The position numbers and the translations under genes were made by a program. This document shows, in pieces, positions 25,969-33,907 of a stretch of 64,000 nucleotides of DNA (within the stretch, counting starts at the first letter, position 1; each line of letters starts with the position of its first letter). The notes beneath the pieces were generated by a model. It was not told the origin of the DNA. It made no database searches and saw only the letters and a program-made list of their open reading frames with translations. Source of the DNA: an uncultured cyanobacterium (GTDB lineage: Bacteria; Cyanobacteriota; Cyanobacteriia; PCC-6307; Cyanobiaceae); assembly GCA_903823115.1 (NCBI GenBank), contig CAIJRN010000061.1:1-64000 (forward strand), read 5' to 3'.

Positions 25969-26589
25969 TCAGTTCCGGTCAGCGGGATCCTGGTTGGCTG
26001 ACAGCGGCAGGGGGACGACAGCTCCAGCCCCGTGGCTCCGTCGCCCCTGCCGCAGGTAGCCGAGGGCTGAGCTCAAAGCCAGCAGCAGCGAGGGCCAGTA
26101 CAGCCACCAGCCGATCCCACGCAGCAGCAGCGGCAGGTTGAAACCAGCGCCGCCGGCGGAGCCGGAGCCGATGGCCAGGGTCCAGTCGATCGGCCAGAGC
26201 AGCAGCAGCAGCGACAGGAACTGCAGGATCGTCTTCGCCTTGCCCCCCCAGGAGGCGGGCCCACCACTGACCTGGCCGGCCCGCCAGCCCGAAATCAGTA
26301 ATTCTCTGGCCAGCAGCAACCACACGGCCCACAGGGGCAGGGCACCGGTTGCGGCCAGCCAGAGCAGGGGGGCTGCCACCAGGATCTTGTCGGTGAGGGG
26401 ATCCAGGCGGGCCCCCCAGACCGATCCGCCGCCGGCCCGGCGGGCCAGGGCCCCGTCGGCGGCGTCACTGAGCCCCCCCAGCAGCAGCAGCCCCCAGGCC
26501 AGGGCCTGATGGCCTCCGGCCAGGGCCAACAGCAGTGGCAGCCCCAGCAGCGCGCGACCGATGGTCAGCAGATCGGCGAGGCGGCGCAG
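25969..26589 (-). CDS. pgsA: CDP-alcohol phosphatidyltransferase (PgsA-like), apparent CTG start
   Basis: A membrane enzyme that probably joins CDP-diacylglycerol and glycerol 3-phosphate for phosphatidylglycerol, an essential thylakoid lipid. The motif D-x2-DG-x2-AR-x8-G-x3-D-x3-D is complete in DAADGALARR through RLDPLTDK. About five hydrophobic segments are present. Homology-like sequence (LRRLADLLTIGRALLGLPLL) extends upstream of the first TTG (26529), but an in-frame stop occurs soon before and no ATG or GTG lies between. CTG at 26589 has AGGAG 6 bases upstream, so I take it as the start (206 residues). Confidence 0.78.
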   Translation of the reverse strand: MRRLADLLTIGRALLGLPLLLALAGGHQALAWGLLLLGGLSDAADGALARRAGGGSVWGARLDPLTDKILVAAPLLWLAATGALPLWAVWLLLARELLISGWRAGQVSGGPASWGGKAKTILQFLSLLLLLWPIDWTLAIGSGSAGGAGFNLPLLLRGIGWWLYWPSLLLALSSALGYLRQGRRSHGAGAVVPLPLSANQDPADRN

Positions 26590-26696
26590 CTGGGGCTCCT
26601 GGGTGAACGTTCAAACATTCTCGCGCTCCGCTGGCCGGGCGAATGGCGATATCCAGCCGGCAGCGCAGCAGAATGCGCCCATCCGGAAAATCCCGC

Positions 26697-27164
26697 ATGG
26701 TTGTCGAGCGCTCTGTTGCTGAGGTCATGAGCAGCCCCGTTCTGAGTGTGCGGCGCGACACGCCGCTTCAGGAGGCCGTGAAGCTGATGAGTGACCATCA
26801 CATCTCCGGCATGCCGGTGCTTTCGGAGACTGGGGAGCTGGTGGGTGAACTGACCGAAAAGGATCTGATGGTCAGGGAGAGCGGCTTTGACGCGGGCCCC
26901 TATGTGATGTTGCTCGATGCCGTGATCTATCTGCGCAATCCGCTGCAGTGGGATCGCCAGGTGCATCAGGTGCTCGGCAATCTTGTCGGTGATGTGATGG
27001 GCACCCATCCCCACACCTGCAGCCACCAGACCAGCCTGCCGGTGGCCGCCCGCCAGCTGCATGAAAACGGCATTCAGCGTCTGTTTGTGTTGGATGCGGA
27101 AGGCCAACCCGCTGGTGTGCTGACCCGCGGCGACGTGGTGAGAGCCCTGGCCGCCGAGGCCTGA
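26697..27164 (+). CDS. Two-CBS-domain protein
   Basis: A 155-residue protein made almost only of a CBS pair (Bateman module). CBS1 is in VAEVMSSPVLSVRRDTPLQE through LVGELTEKDLM. CBS2 is in VGDVMGTHPHTCSHQ through PAGVLTRGDVVRAL. Such modules bind adenosyl ligands and regulate partners, or act alone in cyanobacteria and plant plastids. An earlier in-frame ATG at 26673 is possible. It is divergent from the phosphatidyltransferase gene and convergent with the next. Confidence 0.9.
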   Translation: MVVERSVAEVMSSPVLSVRRDTPLQEAVKLMSDHHISGMPVLSETGELVGELTEKDLMVRESGFDAGPYVMLLDAVIYLRNPLQWDRQVHQVLGNLVGDVMGTHPHTCSHQTSLPVAARQLHENGIQRLFVLDAEGQPAGVLTRGDVVRALAAEA

Positions 27165-27195
27165 GCCCTTGAGTGCCTGGCTGCCACTGTCCTGA

Positions 27196-28827
27196 TCAGG
27201 GCAAGGGCGGCGGAGGCAGCAATGGCGGCGGCGGCAGTGGTCGCAGTGGTGGTGGCGGCAGCGGCGGTGGGGCCAGCCGGGGTGCCGCTGCCCGGCCCGG
27301 GTTCAGCGCTGGCGGAGCGGATACCGGTGGCGGGGGGCTCACCGGTCGAGCCTGCCGCTGGGGAGCCGCCGCAGGTTCCTGACTGCGGACAGCAGGGGCT
27401 GGGGCGCCGTCAGTCCCTGGCTTGGATTCAGTGGCCTGGGAAGGGGCCGTGGGCTTGAGATCCCCCTGTGGCGTGCTCTCCGGCGCGGGCGCTGTCGCTG
27501 CTGGCGGCGTTGTTTCGATGGCGGGCGTCTCCGCGGCCGGGGTGGTGGCCTCCGGCGCGGCAGGCTCGGTGTTCTCGGCCGGTGGCGGCAGGGTCGGCGT
27601 CGACAGTTCCTGTTCCTGGCGGAGCTGGATTGCTCGGGGATCGGCGGTGATCACCGGCTCGCGCAGGGGTGGATGCTGATGGCTGCGACCCGCCTGCCTG
27701 GGCACCCTGGGCGCCCAGATCAGTCGGGCGAGTGGTTCCACACCCCTCTCCATCAACCGGTTGAAGCCGGCCAGGGCCCGGTCCATCATCAGGGCGGTCA
27801 GCTGGCTGCCGCAGGCCAACGGGTTGCCGCAACTGGTGTGGGAGAGCTCAGTGGTGATCCCGGCCAGCGGTGATCCATCGAGAGGTTGGCGGCGCAGGCT
27901 GAGACGCAGCATGTAGGGCACATGGACAAAGCTGGTGGCGCCGCCACTGATCCAGTTGGCGTCCTCCTGGCTGAAGCCCTTCACCCCTGGCACGATCAGC
28001 CGGCTTTTGGAGGCGTGATCGGGCAGGTAGGCCGCCACCAGCTGGCGCTCCTCGGCCAGGGCCCGGGTCTGCTCCAGGGTCAACCCGGCACGACTCATCA
28101 GGATTTCGATGTGGCCATCGCGCCTGAGGCCGTAAACGAGCCGAATTCGGGGCAGGAAATAGCGGATCCGCTGGCCCATGCCGATGCTGTAGGCCCCCTT
28201 GTACTGAGGTGGGGGTGATTCCAGCTGGTTGTAGATCGCGTGCAGCCCGCCGATGAAGGTGTCGTAGAGCACCTCGCGCTCCGGGGTGAGTTCCCCATAG
28301 CCGAAATCGACCCGGCCGTCATGGCGGATGCCCATGTAGGCCCGTTCCAGTGCCGCACTGCGGTTGTGGCTGCGCCAGACCCGTTGACCCAGCTTCAGAT
28401 CACCCAGAGGTACGGAGTGCTCCCGGCCGCCTTCGATCAGCTGCTCATACATCGGTCCGGAGACGAAAGCGAGGGCGTTGCGATCGTTGAACGCCTCGGC
28501 CTCCCGGTCCCAGCCTTCCAACAGGTCGAAGCGCACCCGGCGCGGATCCAGGTCAAGGGCAAAGGCCTCCTGATCGCTCTGGTAGATGAAGGGCTCGGCA
28601 CCGGAGCGACGCGTCTCCCCTGGCGCCGCTGGTTTCGGACCAGAAGGCAAAGGGGGTGCCAGCAACATCAGTCCCCCAAGTCCGAGCAAGGGCAGCAGCA
28701 CGATCCACCAGCGCTTGCGGCTCAGGGGCCGACGGCTGGCGGGGTTTCTGGTCTGACCCTGGCCGCGCTGGAGCCGGCGGCCTTGGCGCTTGCGGCCCTG
28801 GGGAGGCCTGGTTGGCGTTCTGCTCAA
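27196..28827 (-). CDS. Membrane-anchored protein with long Pro/Ala-rich tail
   Basis: A 543-residue protein. The N-terminus is very basic (about 35 residues of Arg/Gln), followed by one membrane anchor (WWIVLLPLLGLGGLMLLAPPL). A conserved-looking extracytoplasmic domain (about residues 80-375) includes FNDRNALAFVSGPMYEQL, GAYSIGMGQRIRYFLPRIRL and ELSHTSCGNPLACGSQL. It faintly recalls phosphodiester-glycosidase-like (DUF2233) proteins, which is uncertain. From about 390 on it is Pro/Ala/Thr-rich and ends PPPLPPPPLRPLPPPPLLPP, a likely wall-spanning stalk. The start overlaps the PdeM stop as ATGA. Confidence 0.7.
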   Translation of the reverse strand: MSRTPTRPPQGRKRQGRRLQRGQGQTRNPASRRPLSRKRWWIVLLPLLGLGGLMLLAPPLPSGPKPAAPGETRRSGAEPFIYQSDQEAFALDLDPRRVRFDLLEGWDREAEAFNDRNALAFVSGPMYEQLIEGGREHSVPLGDLKLGQRVWRSHNRSAALERAYMGIRHDGRVDFGYGELTPEREVLYDTFIGGLHAIYNQLESPPPQYKGAYSIGMGQRIRYFLPRIRLVYGLRRDGHIEILMSRAGLTLEQTRALAEERQLVAAYLPDHASKSRLIVPGVKGFSQEDANWISGGATSFVHVPYMLRLSLRRQPLDGSPLAGITTELSHTSCGNPLACGSQLTALMMDRALAGFNRLMERGVEPLARLIWAPRVPRQAGRSHQHPPLREPVITADPRAIQLRQEQELSTPTLPPPAENTEPAAPEATTPAAETPAIETTPPAATAPAPESTPQGDLKPTAPSQATESKPGTDGAPAPAVRSQEPAAAPQRQARPVSPPPPVSAPPALNPGRAAAPRLAPPPLPPPPLRPLPPPPLLPPPPLP

Positions 28828-29573
28828 ACCTTGCTCCCACCCGATCGGGTTGCCTTGGTGCTGGTCGACCTTGCTGGTCTGCTGAGCGCTGGCCAGGGCA
28901 CGATGGCGGCTTCGGCCACGACCCAGAGCTCGGCGGGCTGCGGGTAGGGATGGCCGCCGGTGAGGGCACCGAACGAGGGCAGCACCAGTTGGTTGCAGCG
29001 CCGATCAAAGGCGAAGCAGGGCAGCCGCAGTCGATCGCCGCCGCGACCGAGGCGCACCACCGGATGGAGATGGCCGCAGACATTGAGCCGGCCTGGGTGG
29101 GGATCGGGACCATGGCTGAGCCACAGGGGGCCGATCGCCAGAGCTGGCTCCTGGGGCAGCCCTTCATGCCAGTGGCCGCGATCGTGGTTGCCGGCGATCA
29201 GCCGCAGCGGGCAGCCCAGCAAGGCTGGCAGCGCTGCCAGTTTCTGTCGCAGGCTTTCGGTGAGGCCCAGGCGGTCGTGGACCAGATCGCCGAGCACGAC
29301 CACCTGCTGAGGTCGCCAGCGGTGCGCCAGTTCCAGCAGGGCATTGAGGGTCTGGGCATCGCCATCACTGGGCAGGGGAATGCCGTGGGCCTGGAAGCTT
29401 TCGGCCTTGCCCAGATGCAGATCCGCCACCAGTAGCAGGGCCTGGAGCGGATCCCAGAGGGCCCGGGCGGCCAGCAACTCAAAGCGATGGCCCTGCCACA
29501 GGAACGGCGCCTGGCTGGCGGGTGGTGCGCAACCTTCCCTCCCGACAAGCGGTTCCGTGATCGCGGCGGTCAT
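28824..29573 (-). CDS. pdeM: Ligase-associated DNA damage response endonuclease PdeM-like phosphoesterase
   Basis: A 249-residue calcineurin-like metallophosphoesterase. The metal motifs are all present: LLVADLHLGKAES, VVLGDLVHDR, LIAGNHDRG and NVCGHLHP. The fold and length match PdeM, a protein often encoded with an ATP-dependent DNA ligase and exonuclease. No ligase is in this window, so the pathway is inferred from family only. The ATG at 29573 overlaps the GST stop as TGATG, and the stop overlaps the next gene as ATGA. An ORF extension upstream inside the GST gene is rejected. Confidence 0.82.
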   Translation of the reverse strand: MTAAITEPLVGREGCAPPASQAPFLWQGHRFELLAARALWDPLQALLLVADLHLGKAESFQAHGIPLPSDGDAQTLNALLELAHRWRPQQVVVLGDLVHDRLGLTESLRQKLAALPALLGCPLRLIAGNHDRGHWHEGLPQEPALAIGPLWLSHGPDPHPGRLNVCGHLHPVVRLGRGGDRLRLPCFAFDRRCNQLVLPSFGALTGGHPYPQPAELWVVAEAAIVPWPALSRPARSTSTKATRSGGSKV

Positions 29574-30187
29574 CAGCGTTGGCCCATCGCCAGCTGGTAC
29601 GCGGCCCGTTGGCCTGTGGCCTCGATGCTGGCCTGGACGTGGGGGAAGGGGGCCAGATCCACCTGGGGGCAGAACAGCGGCAGATAGGCCAGATAGGACT
29701 GGACGGCGCAATCGGCTGCACCCCAGGTCGGTTCGCCAGTGGTGGCGCAGGCGCCCAGCAGGGAGGGGCCGGCGCTGAGCAGCTGATCAAGCGTGGCCAA
29801 CTGCCGTTCCAGCTCCTCCGGTTTGCTGCTGGCCTGGATCAGGGCGGGACCGAGGGTGGCATTGGCGAACAGGAGCCATTGCACGGTCAGGGAGCGGCGA
29901 ACGATGGCCGTTTCGCCCTCGAACTCGTGGCCGTGCTGTTCAGCCAGATGCTGAAGGATGGCGCCGCTCTCGAACAACTTCAGCGGTCCGCCATCGGGGC
30001 CCACCAGGCCGTCATCGACAAGGGCAGGCACTTTGCCGAAGGGGTTGATCGCCAAAAAGTCCTTCTGACGATGTTCCCCGGCGCCCATGTCGAGGCTGAT
30101 CCACCGGTAAGCGATCCCTTTTTCCTCGAGATACCAGCGCACCATCGAGGCCCGGCTGCGGGCGCCGCCATAGAGGCTCAGGCTCAT
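29573..30187 (-). CDS. Glutathione S-transferase family protein
   Basis: A 204-residue cytosolic protein. The N-terminal thioredoxin-like domain has SLYGGARSRASMVRWYLEEKGI (active Ser or Arg region) and the cis-Pro and gamma-glutamyl-binding pair in NPFGKVPALVDDG and LFESGAILQHLAE. The C-terminal helical domain has WGAADCAVQSYLAYLP, including the N-capping Asp. The substrate class is not evident. It is divergent from the Fe-S fusion gene, with 63 bases between, and is first in a coupled three-gene unit. Confidence 0.9.
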   Translation of the reverse strand: MSLSLYGGARSRASMVRWYLEEKGIAYRWISLDMGAGEHRQKDFLAINPFGKVPALVDDGLVGPDGGPLKLFESGAILQHLAEQHGHEFEGETAIVRRSLTVQWLLFANATLGPALIQASSKPEELERQLATLDQLLSAGPSLLGACATTGEPTWGAADCAVQSYLAYLPLFCPQVDLAPFPHVQASIEATGQRAAYQLAMGQR

Positions 30188-30250
30188 TGTGAAGCGGGAA
30201 CAACACCCCCATCATCCACGGTCCAGAATCCAGGCAGCCGTGGACCAGGC

Positions 30251-32431
30251 GTGACATCAGCGTCCCAGAACCTCGGGCCTGGCAGCGACCAGCAGAGGCT
30301 TGACCCCCCTGACGGCCTCCCGAGTGAGCCGGCGGCCACCTCGGCGGCCTGTCTTCTGCGTCTGGCACCCCATCTGTTGGGGCGCGTGCGCCGCGGCATC
30401 GTCGGCAGCAGCCGCTATGCCCAGAACCTGCGGGATGCGATTCACCGGGCCTCGATCGCGGCCGCTGGCCGGGCGGTGCTGATCAGCGGTGAGCCTGGCC
30501 TGGAGAAGGACAACATCGCCGCCTTGATCCATTTCGGCTCCTCGGCCCGCAACCAGTTGATGGTGCGTCTCAATGCCGCTCTGCTGCGGCCTGATGGCGC
30601 TGAATTGTTTGCCACTGGCGCCGCCGAGGCGTCCCTGCTGGAGTGTCTCGGCGCTGGCTCGCTGTTGATCGATCAGGTGGATCTGGCGCCGGCGGCGTTG
30701 AGGCCGCTGCTGCTGCGCCTGGCCGCTGACGGCAGTTGGAGCGATCCCGATCAACCCGGCCGACGCTTCGTTTTTCCGGGCCGGGTCTTTTTCACAGCCG
30801 AGAAGGCTCTGCCGGACTTCGATGGCTGCTGCCAGCTGATCCGGGTGCCGCCGCTGCGGGTGCGTCGCCAGGATCTGGGGGAATGGCTGCGCTACGGCGT
30901 GCGGCAGAAAGCCCTCAGCCTGGGCTGGAGCCGGCCGCCCAGCGTCAGCGAGGAGCTGGTCAAGCGGCTGCAGACCTACGACTTTCCCGGCAATCTGCGC
31001 GAGTTGTCCCAGTTGATCGAGCGGGCCCTGCGCCAGTCCGCCGGCAGCTATCCCCAGCAGCTGCCCGATGACGTGTTCTGGACCGGCCGCCGCGCCCCCC
31101 AGCGGGCCCGCTTCGATCTCTGGCGCTGGAAACCGCAGCTGCGGGAATGGATGCGATCGCCTCGCCTCTGGAACACGCTGCTGTTCGGCCTGGTCAGCTG
31201 GGTGTTTGTGCTCGTGAATCTCTGGCTCTGGCTCGGACCCCAGGACCGCCAGCACAATGGGGCCCTGAATCTGTTCTGGGCCTGGTGGTGGCCGCTGATC
31301 CTGTTGGCTTATCCCCTGGTGGGTCGGCTCTGGTGCTCCTTCTGCCCCTTCATGGTCTGGGGCGAGATCAGCCAACGGCTGGCAAAAAGCCTGGGCCTGC
31401 AGCCCCAGCGCTGGCCCCGCGGCGAAACCGATCGCTGGGCAGCACCGGCTCTGGCCGCTGGTTTCGCGGCGATTCTGGTCTGGGAGGAGGTCTGGCATCT
31501 GGTGGACAGCGCCCGCCTGAGCAGCTGCCTGCTGCTGCTGATCACCGCCGGTGCGGTCCTCGGTTCGTTGCGGTTCGAGAAGCGCTTCTGGTGCCGCCAT
31601 CTCTGCCCGATCGGCGGTATGAACGGCCTGTTCGCCAAGCTCGCCATCAGCGAACTGCGGGCCCAGGTGGGCACCTGCAGCGGCAGCTGCAGCAGCTATG
31701 CCTGCTTCAAGGGAGGGCCAGCGGAAGGGGAGGGGCTGGCCAGCGAAGGATGTCCGCTCGGCACCCACCCCGCCCATCTCGATGACAACCGCAATTGCGT
31801 GTTGTGTCTGACCTGCGTCCAGGCCTGTCCGCATCGCTCCGTGCAGTTGCGGCTGCGTCCGCCGGCTGCCGATCTGCAGCGCGAGATGGCGCCGCCGCCA
31901 GGGGAGGCGGGTCTGATCCTGGTGCTGGCCGGTGGTCTCAGCCTGCAGCACTGGAGCCGGCTGCTGGGCTGGCTGCCCCTGGCACCCGTGTCGCTGCAGA
32001 GTGGCCCGCTGCTGCCACGACTGGCGTTCGCGGCCCTGGCCCTGGCTTTGCCAGCGGCCGTCTGGCTGCTGCTGCGTGCCGTACAGCTCCGCTTTCAAAG
32101 TGGCGCCCGCCCCTGGCTGGTTCTCTATGCCCTGCTGCCCTTGCTCTGGGCTCTGATGCTGGCCCACCATCTGGCGCTCGGCATGGCGGAGGCTGGGCTG
32201 CTGCTGCCGGTGACGCTGTCAGGGCTGCAACCTGCCTGGGACGTCGGTGACTGGCAATGGAGTGCGGACGGGCATGTGATCGCGTTTTGCCAGAGCCTGG
32301 TGGTGGTCATCGGGGTGCTGGCTTCGATCGTGCTGTTGCGGCGTTTGCTGCAACTCGAACTCCGTCACTGGTTATGGATCAGTGGCCTGCCGCTGTTATT
32401 GGGGGTAGGCGGACGTTGGCTGCTGGGCTGA
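30251..32431 (+). CDS. Fusion of degenerate sigma-54-type AAA+ domain with polyferredoxin membrane module
   Basis: About 726 residues from GTG 30251 (the true start is uncertain; the open frame continues upstream antisense to the GST gene). Residues about 45-275 resemble an NtrC-type AAA+ domain: VLISGEPGLEKDN, LLIDQVDLAP, IRVPPLRVRRQDL and YDFPGNLREL. Walker A lacks its last Gly, Walker B has DQ for DE, and the GAFTGA loop is absent. The C-terminal part is NapH/NosR-like: membrane helices, CSFCPF (near 362), CRHLCP (near 448), then a [4Fe-4S] motif CVLCLTCVQACP (near 516) and further helices. It probably transfers electrons at the membrane. The AAA part may have a structural or regulatory role. 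Confidence 0.8.
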   Translation: MTSASQNLGPGSDQQRLDPPDGLPSEPAATSAACLLRLAPHLLGRVRRGIVGSSRYAQNLRDAIHRASIAAAGRAVLISGEPGLEKDNIAALIHFGSSARNQLMVRLNAALLRPDGAELFATGAAEASLLECLGAGSLLIDQVDLAPAALRPLLLRLAADGSWSDPDQPGRRFVFPGRVFFTAEKALPDFDGCCQLIRVPPLRVRRQDLGEWLRYGVRQKALSLGWSRPPSVSEELVKRLQTYDFPGNLRELSQLIERALRQSAGSYPQQLPDDVFWTGRRAPQRARFDLWRWKPQLREWMRSPRLWNTLLFGLVSWVFVLVNLWLWLGPQDRQHNGALNLFWAWWWPLILLAYPLVGRLWCSFCPFMVWGEISQRLAKSLGLQPQRWPRGETDRWAAPALAAGFAAILVWEEVWHLVDSARLSSCLLLLITAGAVLGSLRFEKRFWCRHLCPIGGMNGLFAKLAISELRAQVGTCSGSCSSYACFKGGPAEGEGLASEGCPLGTHPAHLDDNRNCVLCLTCVQACPHRSVQLRLRPPAADLQREMAPPPGEAGLILVLAGGLSLQHWSRLLGWLPLAPVSLQSGPLLPRLAFAALALALPAAVWLLLRAVQLRFQSGARPWLVLYALLPLLWALMLAHHLALGMAEAGLLLPVTLSGLQPAWDVGDWQWSADGHVIAFCQSLVVVIGVLASIVLLRRLLQLELRHWLWISGLPLLLGVGGRWLLG

Positions 32432-32545
32432 CCGGCGCCGAGCTGCACACAACAAGCTGGCTCGATGCGGTCCTAAGCCACCCACGTGTCAGGAGGAACG
32501 GGCCACTGATACGAAGTGACAGGCGCGGGGCGTTCAGTCACATCC

Positions 32546-32564
32546 TGGTCATTCTCCCTGACCA
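32546..32564. promoter_or_regulatory. Palindrome TGGTCA-N7-TGACCA upstream of the MacAB-type operon
   Basis: A perfect 6-bp dyad with a 7-base spacer lies about 95 bases before the HlyD/MacA start in a 227-base intergenic region. The geometry suits a dimeric helix-turn-helix regulator. No regulator gene is adjacent, so the link is an inference. Confidence 0.4.
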
Positions 32565-32658
32565 AACTGGGATCAGGTCGTGAGCATGGGGATGCAGCAG
32601 GATTCCAGAAAGAGCAGCTTCAGGAAGCCGGCATGCCCCTCCAGTGAGTGGACCTGAG

Positions 32659-33894
32659 ATGGATCTCGTCCCTCCCGTGAAGGTTCCCACTGGTTTGCGG
32701 CATTGGCTGGTGCTCGCTGTCGTCACCGGCGTCATCGTGCTGGCGGTGGGGGTAGGGGTTGCTCAACTGGGCCGCCAGCGGGATCGAGCGCGGCGCTTGC
32801 AGGACGAAACCACGGTCGTGGTGCGCCAGGACGTGACGATCAAAGTCTCTGCTGCCGGTTCGATCAAGCCGCTTACGCCGGTGAACGTCAGTCCGAAGGC
32901 TTCCGGCAGGGTGGTCGCGTTACTGGTGGACCAGGGCGATCAGGTGAAAGCGGGGCAAATCCTGGCCCGTATGGATGACAGCAATCTCCTGGGACAGTTG
33001 CTGAGGGCGCGGGGCGATCTGGAAGCCGCCCGGGGCAACCTGCGGGAGGCAGAAGCCCAGCTCCTGTCGATTGAGGCGAACTACCGCAGCAACCAGCAGC
33101 TCTATAACTCTGGCGGGGTGAGCCACAACGACTACACCGCCAGCCAGTCGCAGTTCCTGGCCACCCAGTCCCATATCCGATCCCTGCGCGCCCAGGTGAT
33201 CCAGGCCCAGGGGGATCTGCAAACAGCCCAGGCCCAGATGAACGACACGGTGATCCGGGCACCTTTCAGTGGCGTGATTACACAGAAATATTCCAATGTC
33301 GGCGCCTTCGTGACACCCACCACCTCCGCCAGCGCCACCACTTCCGCCACCTCCTCGTCGATCCTCGCCCTGGCCGGTCCGCTGGAGGCTGTTGCTTCAG
33401 TCTCGGAGATTGATGAACCGTCGATCTACAAGGGCCAGCCCGTGGAGATCCGGGTGGATGCCTATCCCGATCTGGTGGTGCATGGACGTGTGCGCCTGAT
33501 TGCTCCCGAGTCGGTGGTGGTGCAGAACGTGACCAGCTTCGAGGTGCGGATCACGATCGACCATCACGATTTGCCCAGGTTGCGCTCGGGCATGAACATC
33601 ACCGTCAACTTCCTGGTTGGGGAACACAACAATGCTCTGCTGATTCCCACCCCGGCGATCGTCAGTCAGAAGGAAGGCACCGGTGTTTATCTGCTCAGGA
33701 ACGGACAGCGTCCAGTCTTTCGCCCCATCAAGGTGGGAGCCACCGTTGGAACGGCGACGGAAGTGCTGGCGGGCCTGAAAGAAGGAGAGCGGATCTACAT
33801 CACCTTCCCAGGAGGCCGCAAGCCCAACAGCAAGCCCGTGAAGGCGGCCTCGCCCTTTGCCCAGCCGGGTGGCCAGGGTCGTCCACCCCGCTGA
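32659..33894 (+). CDS. MacA/HlyD-type periplasmic adaptor of an ABC exporter
   Basis: A 411-residue membrane fusion protein. It has an N-terminal anchor (LVLAVVTGVIVLAVGVGVA), then a biotinyl-lipoyl half (VNVSPKASGRVVALLVDQGD), an alpha-helical hairpin (about residues 100-190, AQLLSIEANYRSNQQ and SQFLATQSHIRSL), and the second lipoyl half (TVIRAPFSGVITQ). A beta-barrel and a membrane-proximal domain follow. A Thr/Ser/Ala-rich insertion (TPTTSASATTSATSSS) loops from the lipoyl domain. It links the permease to an outer-membrane channel. GTG at 32644 is an alternative start. Confidence 0.9.
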   Translation: MDLVPPVKVPTGLRHWLVLAVVTGVIVLAVGVGVAQLGRQRDRARRLQDETTVVVRQDVTIKVSAAGSIKPLTPVNVSPKASGRVVALLVDQGDQVKAGQILARMDDSNLLGQLLRARGDLEAARGNLREAEAQLLSIEANYRSNQQLYNSGGVSHNDYTASQSQFLATQSHIRSLRAQVIQAQGDLQTAQAQMNDTVIRAPFSGVITQKYSNVGAFVTPTTSASATTSATSSSILALAGPLEAVASVSEIDEPSIYKGQPVEIRVDAYPDLVVHGRVRLIAPESVVVQNVTSFEVRITIDHHDLPRLRSGMNITVNFLVGEHNNALLIPTPAIVSQKEGTGVYLLRNGQRPVFRPIKVGATVGTATEVLAGLKEGERIYITFPGGRKPNSKPVKAASPFAQPGGQGRPPR

Positions 33895-33907
33895 GGTCCC
33901 GAAAACC

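Noticed and set aside
30257-32170. A 637-codon minus-strand frame opposite the AAA/Fe-S fusion gene
   Set aside because: The translation is Gln/Pro/Ala-rich and lacks motifs, while the plus strand shows clear Fe-S and AAA features.
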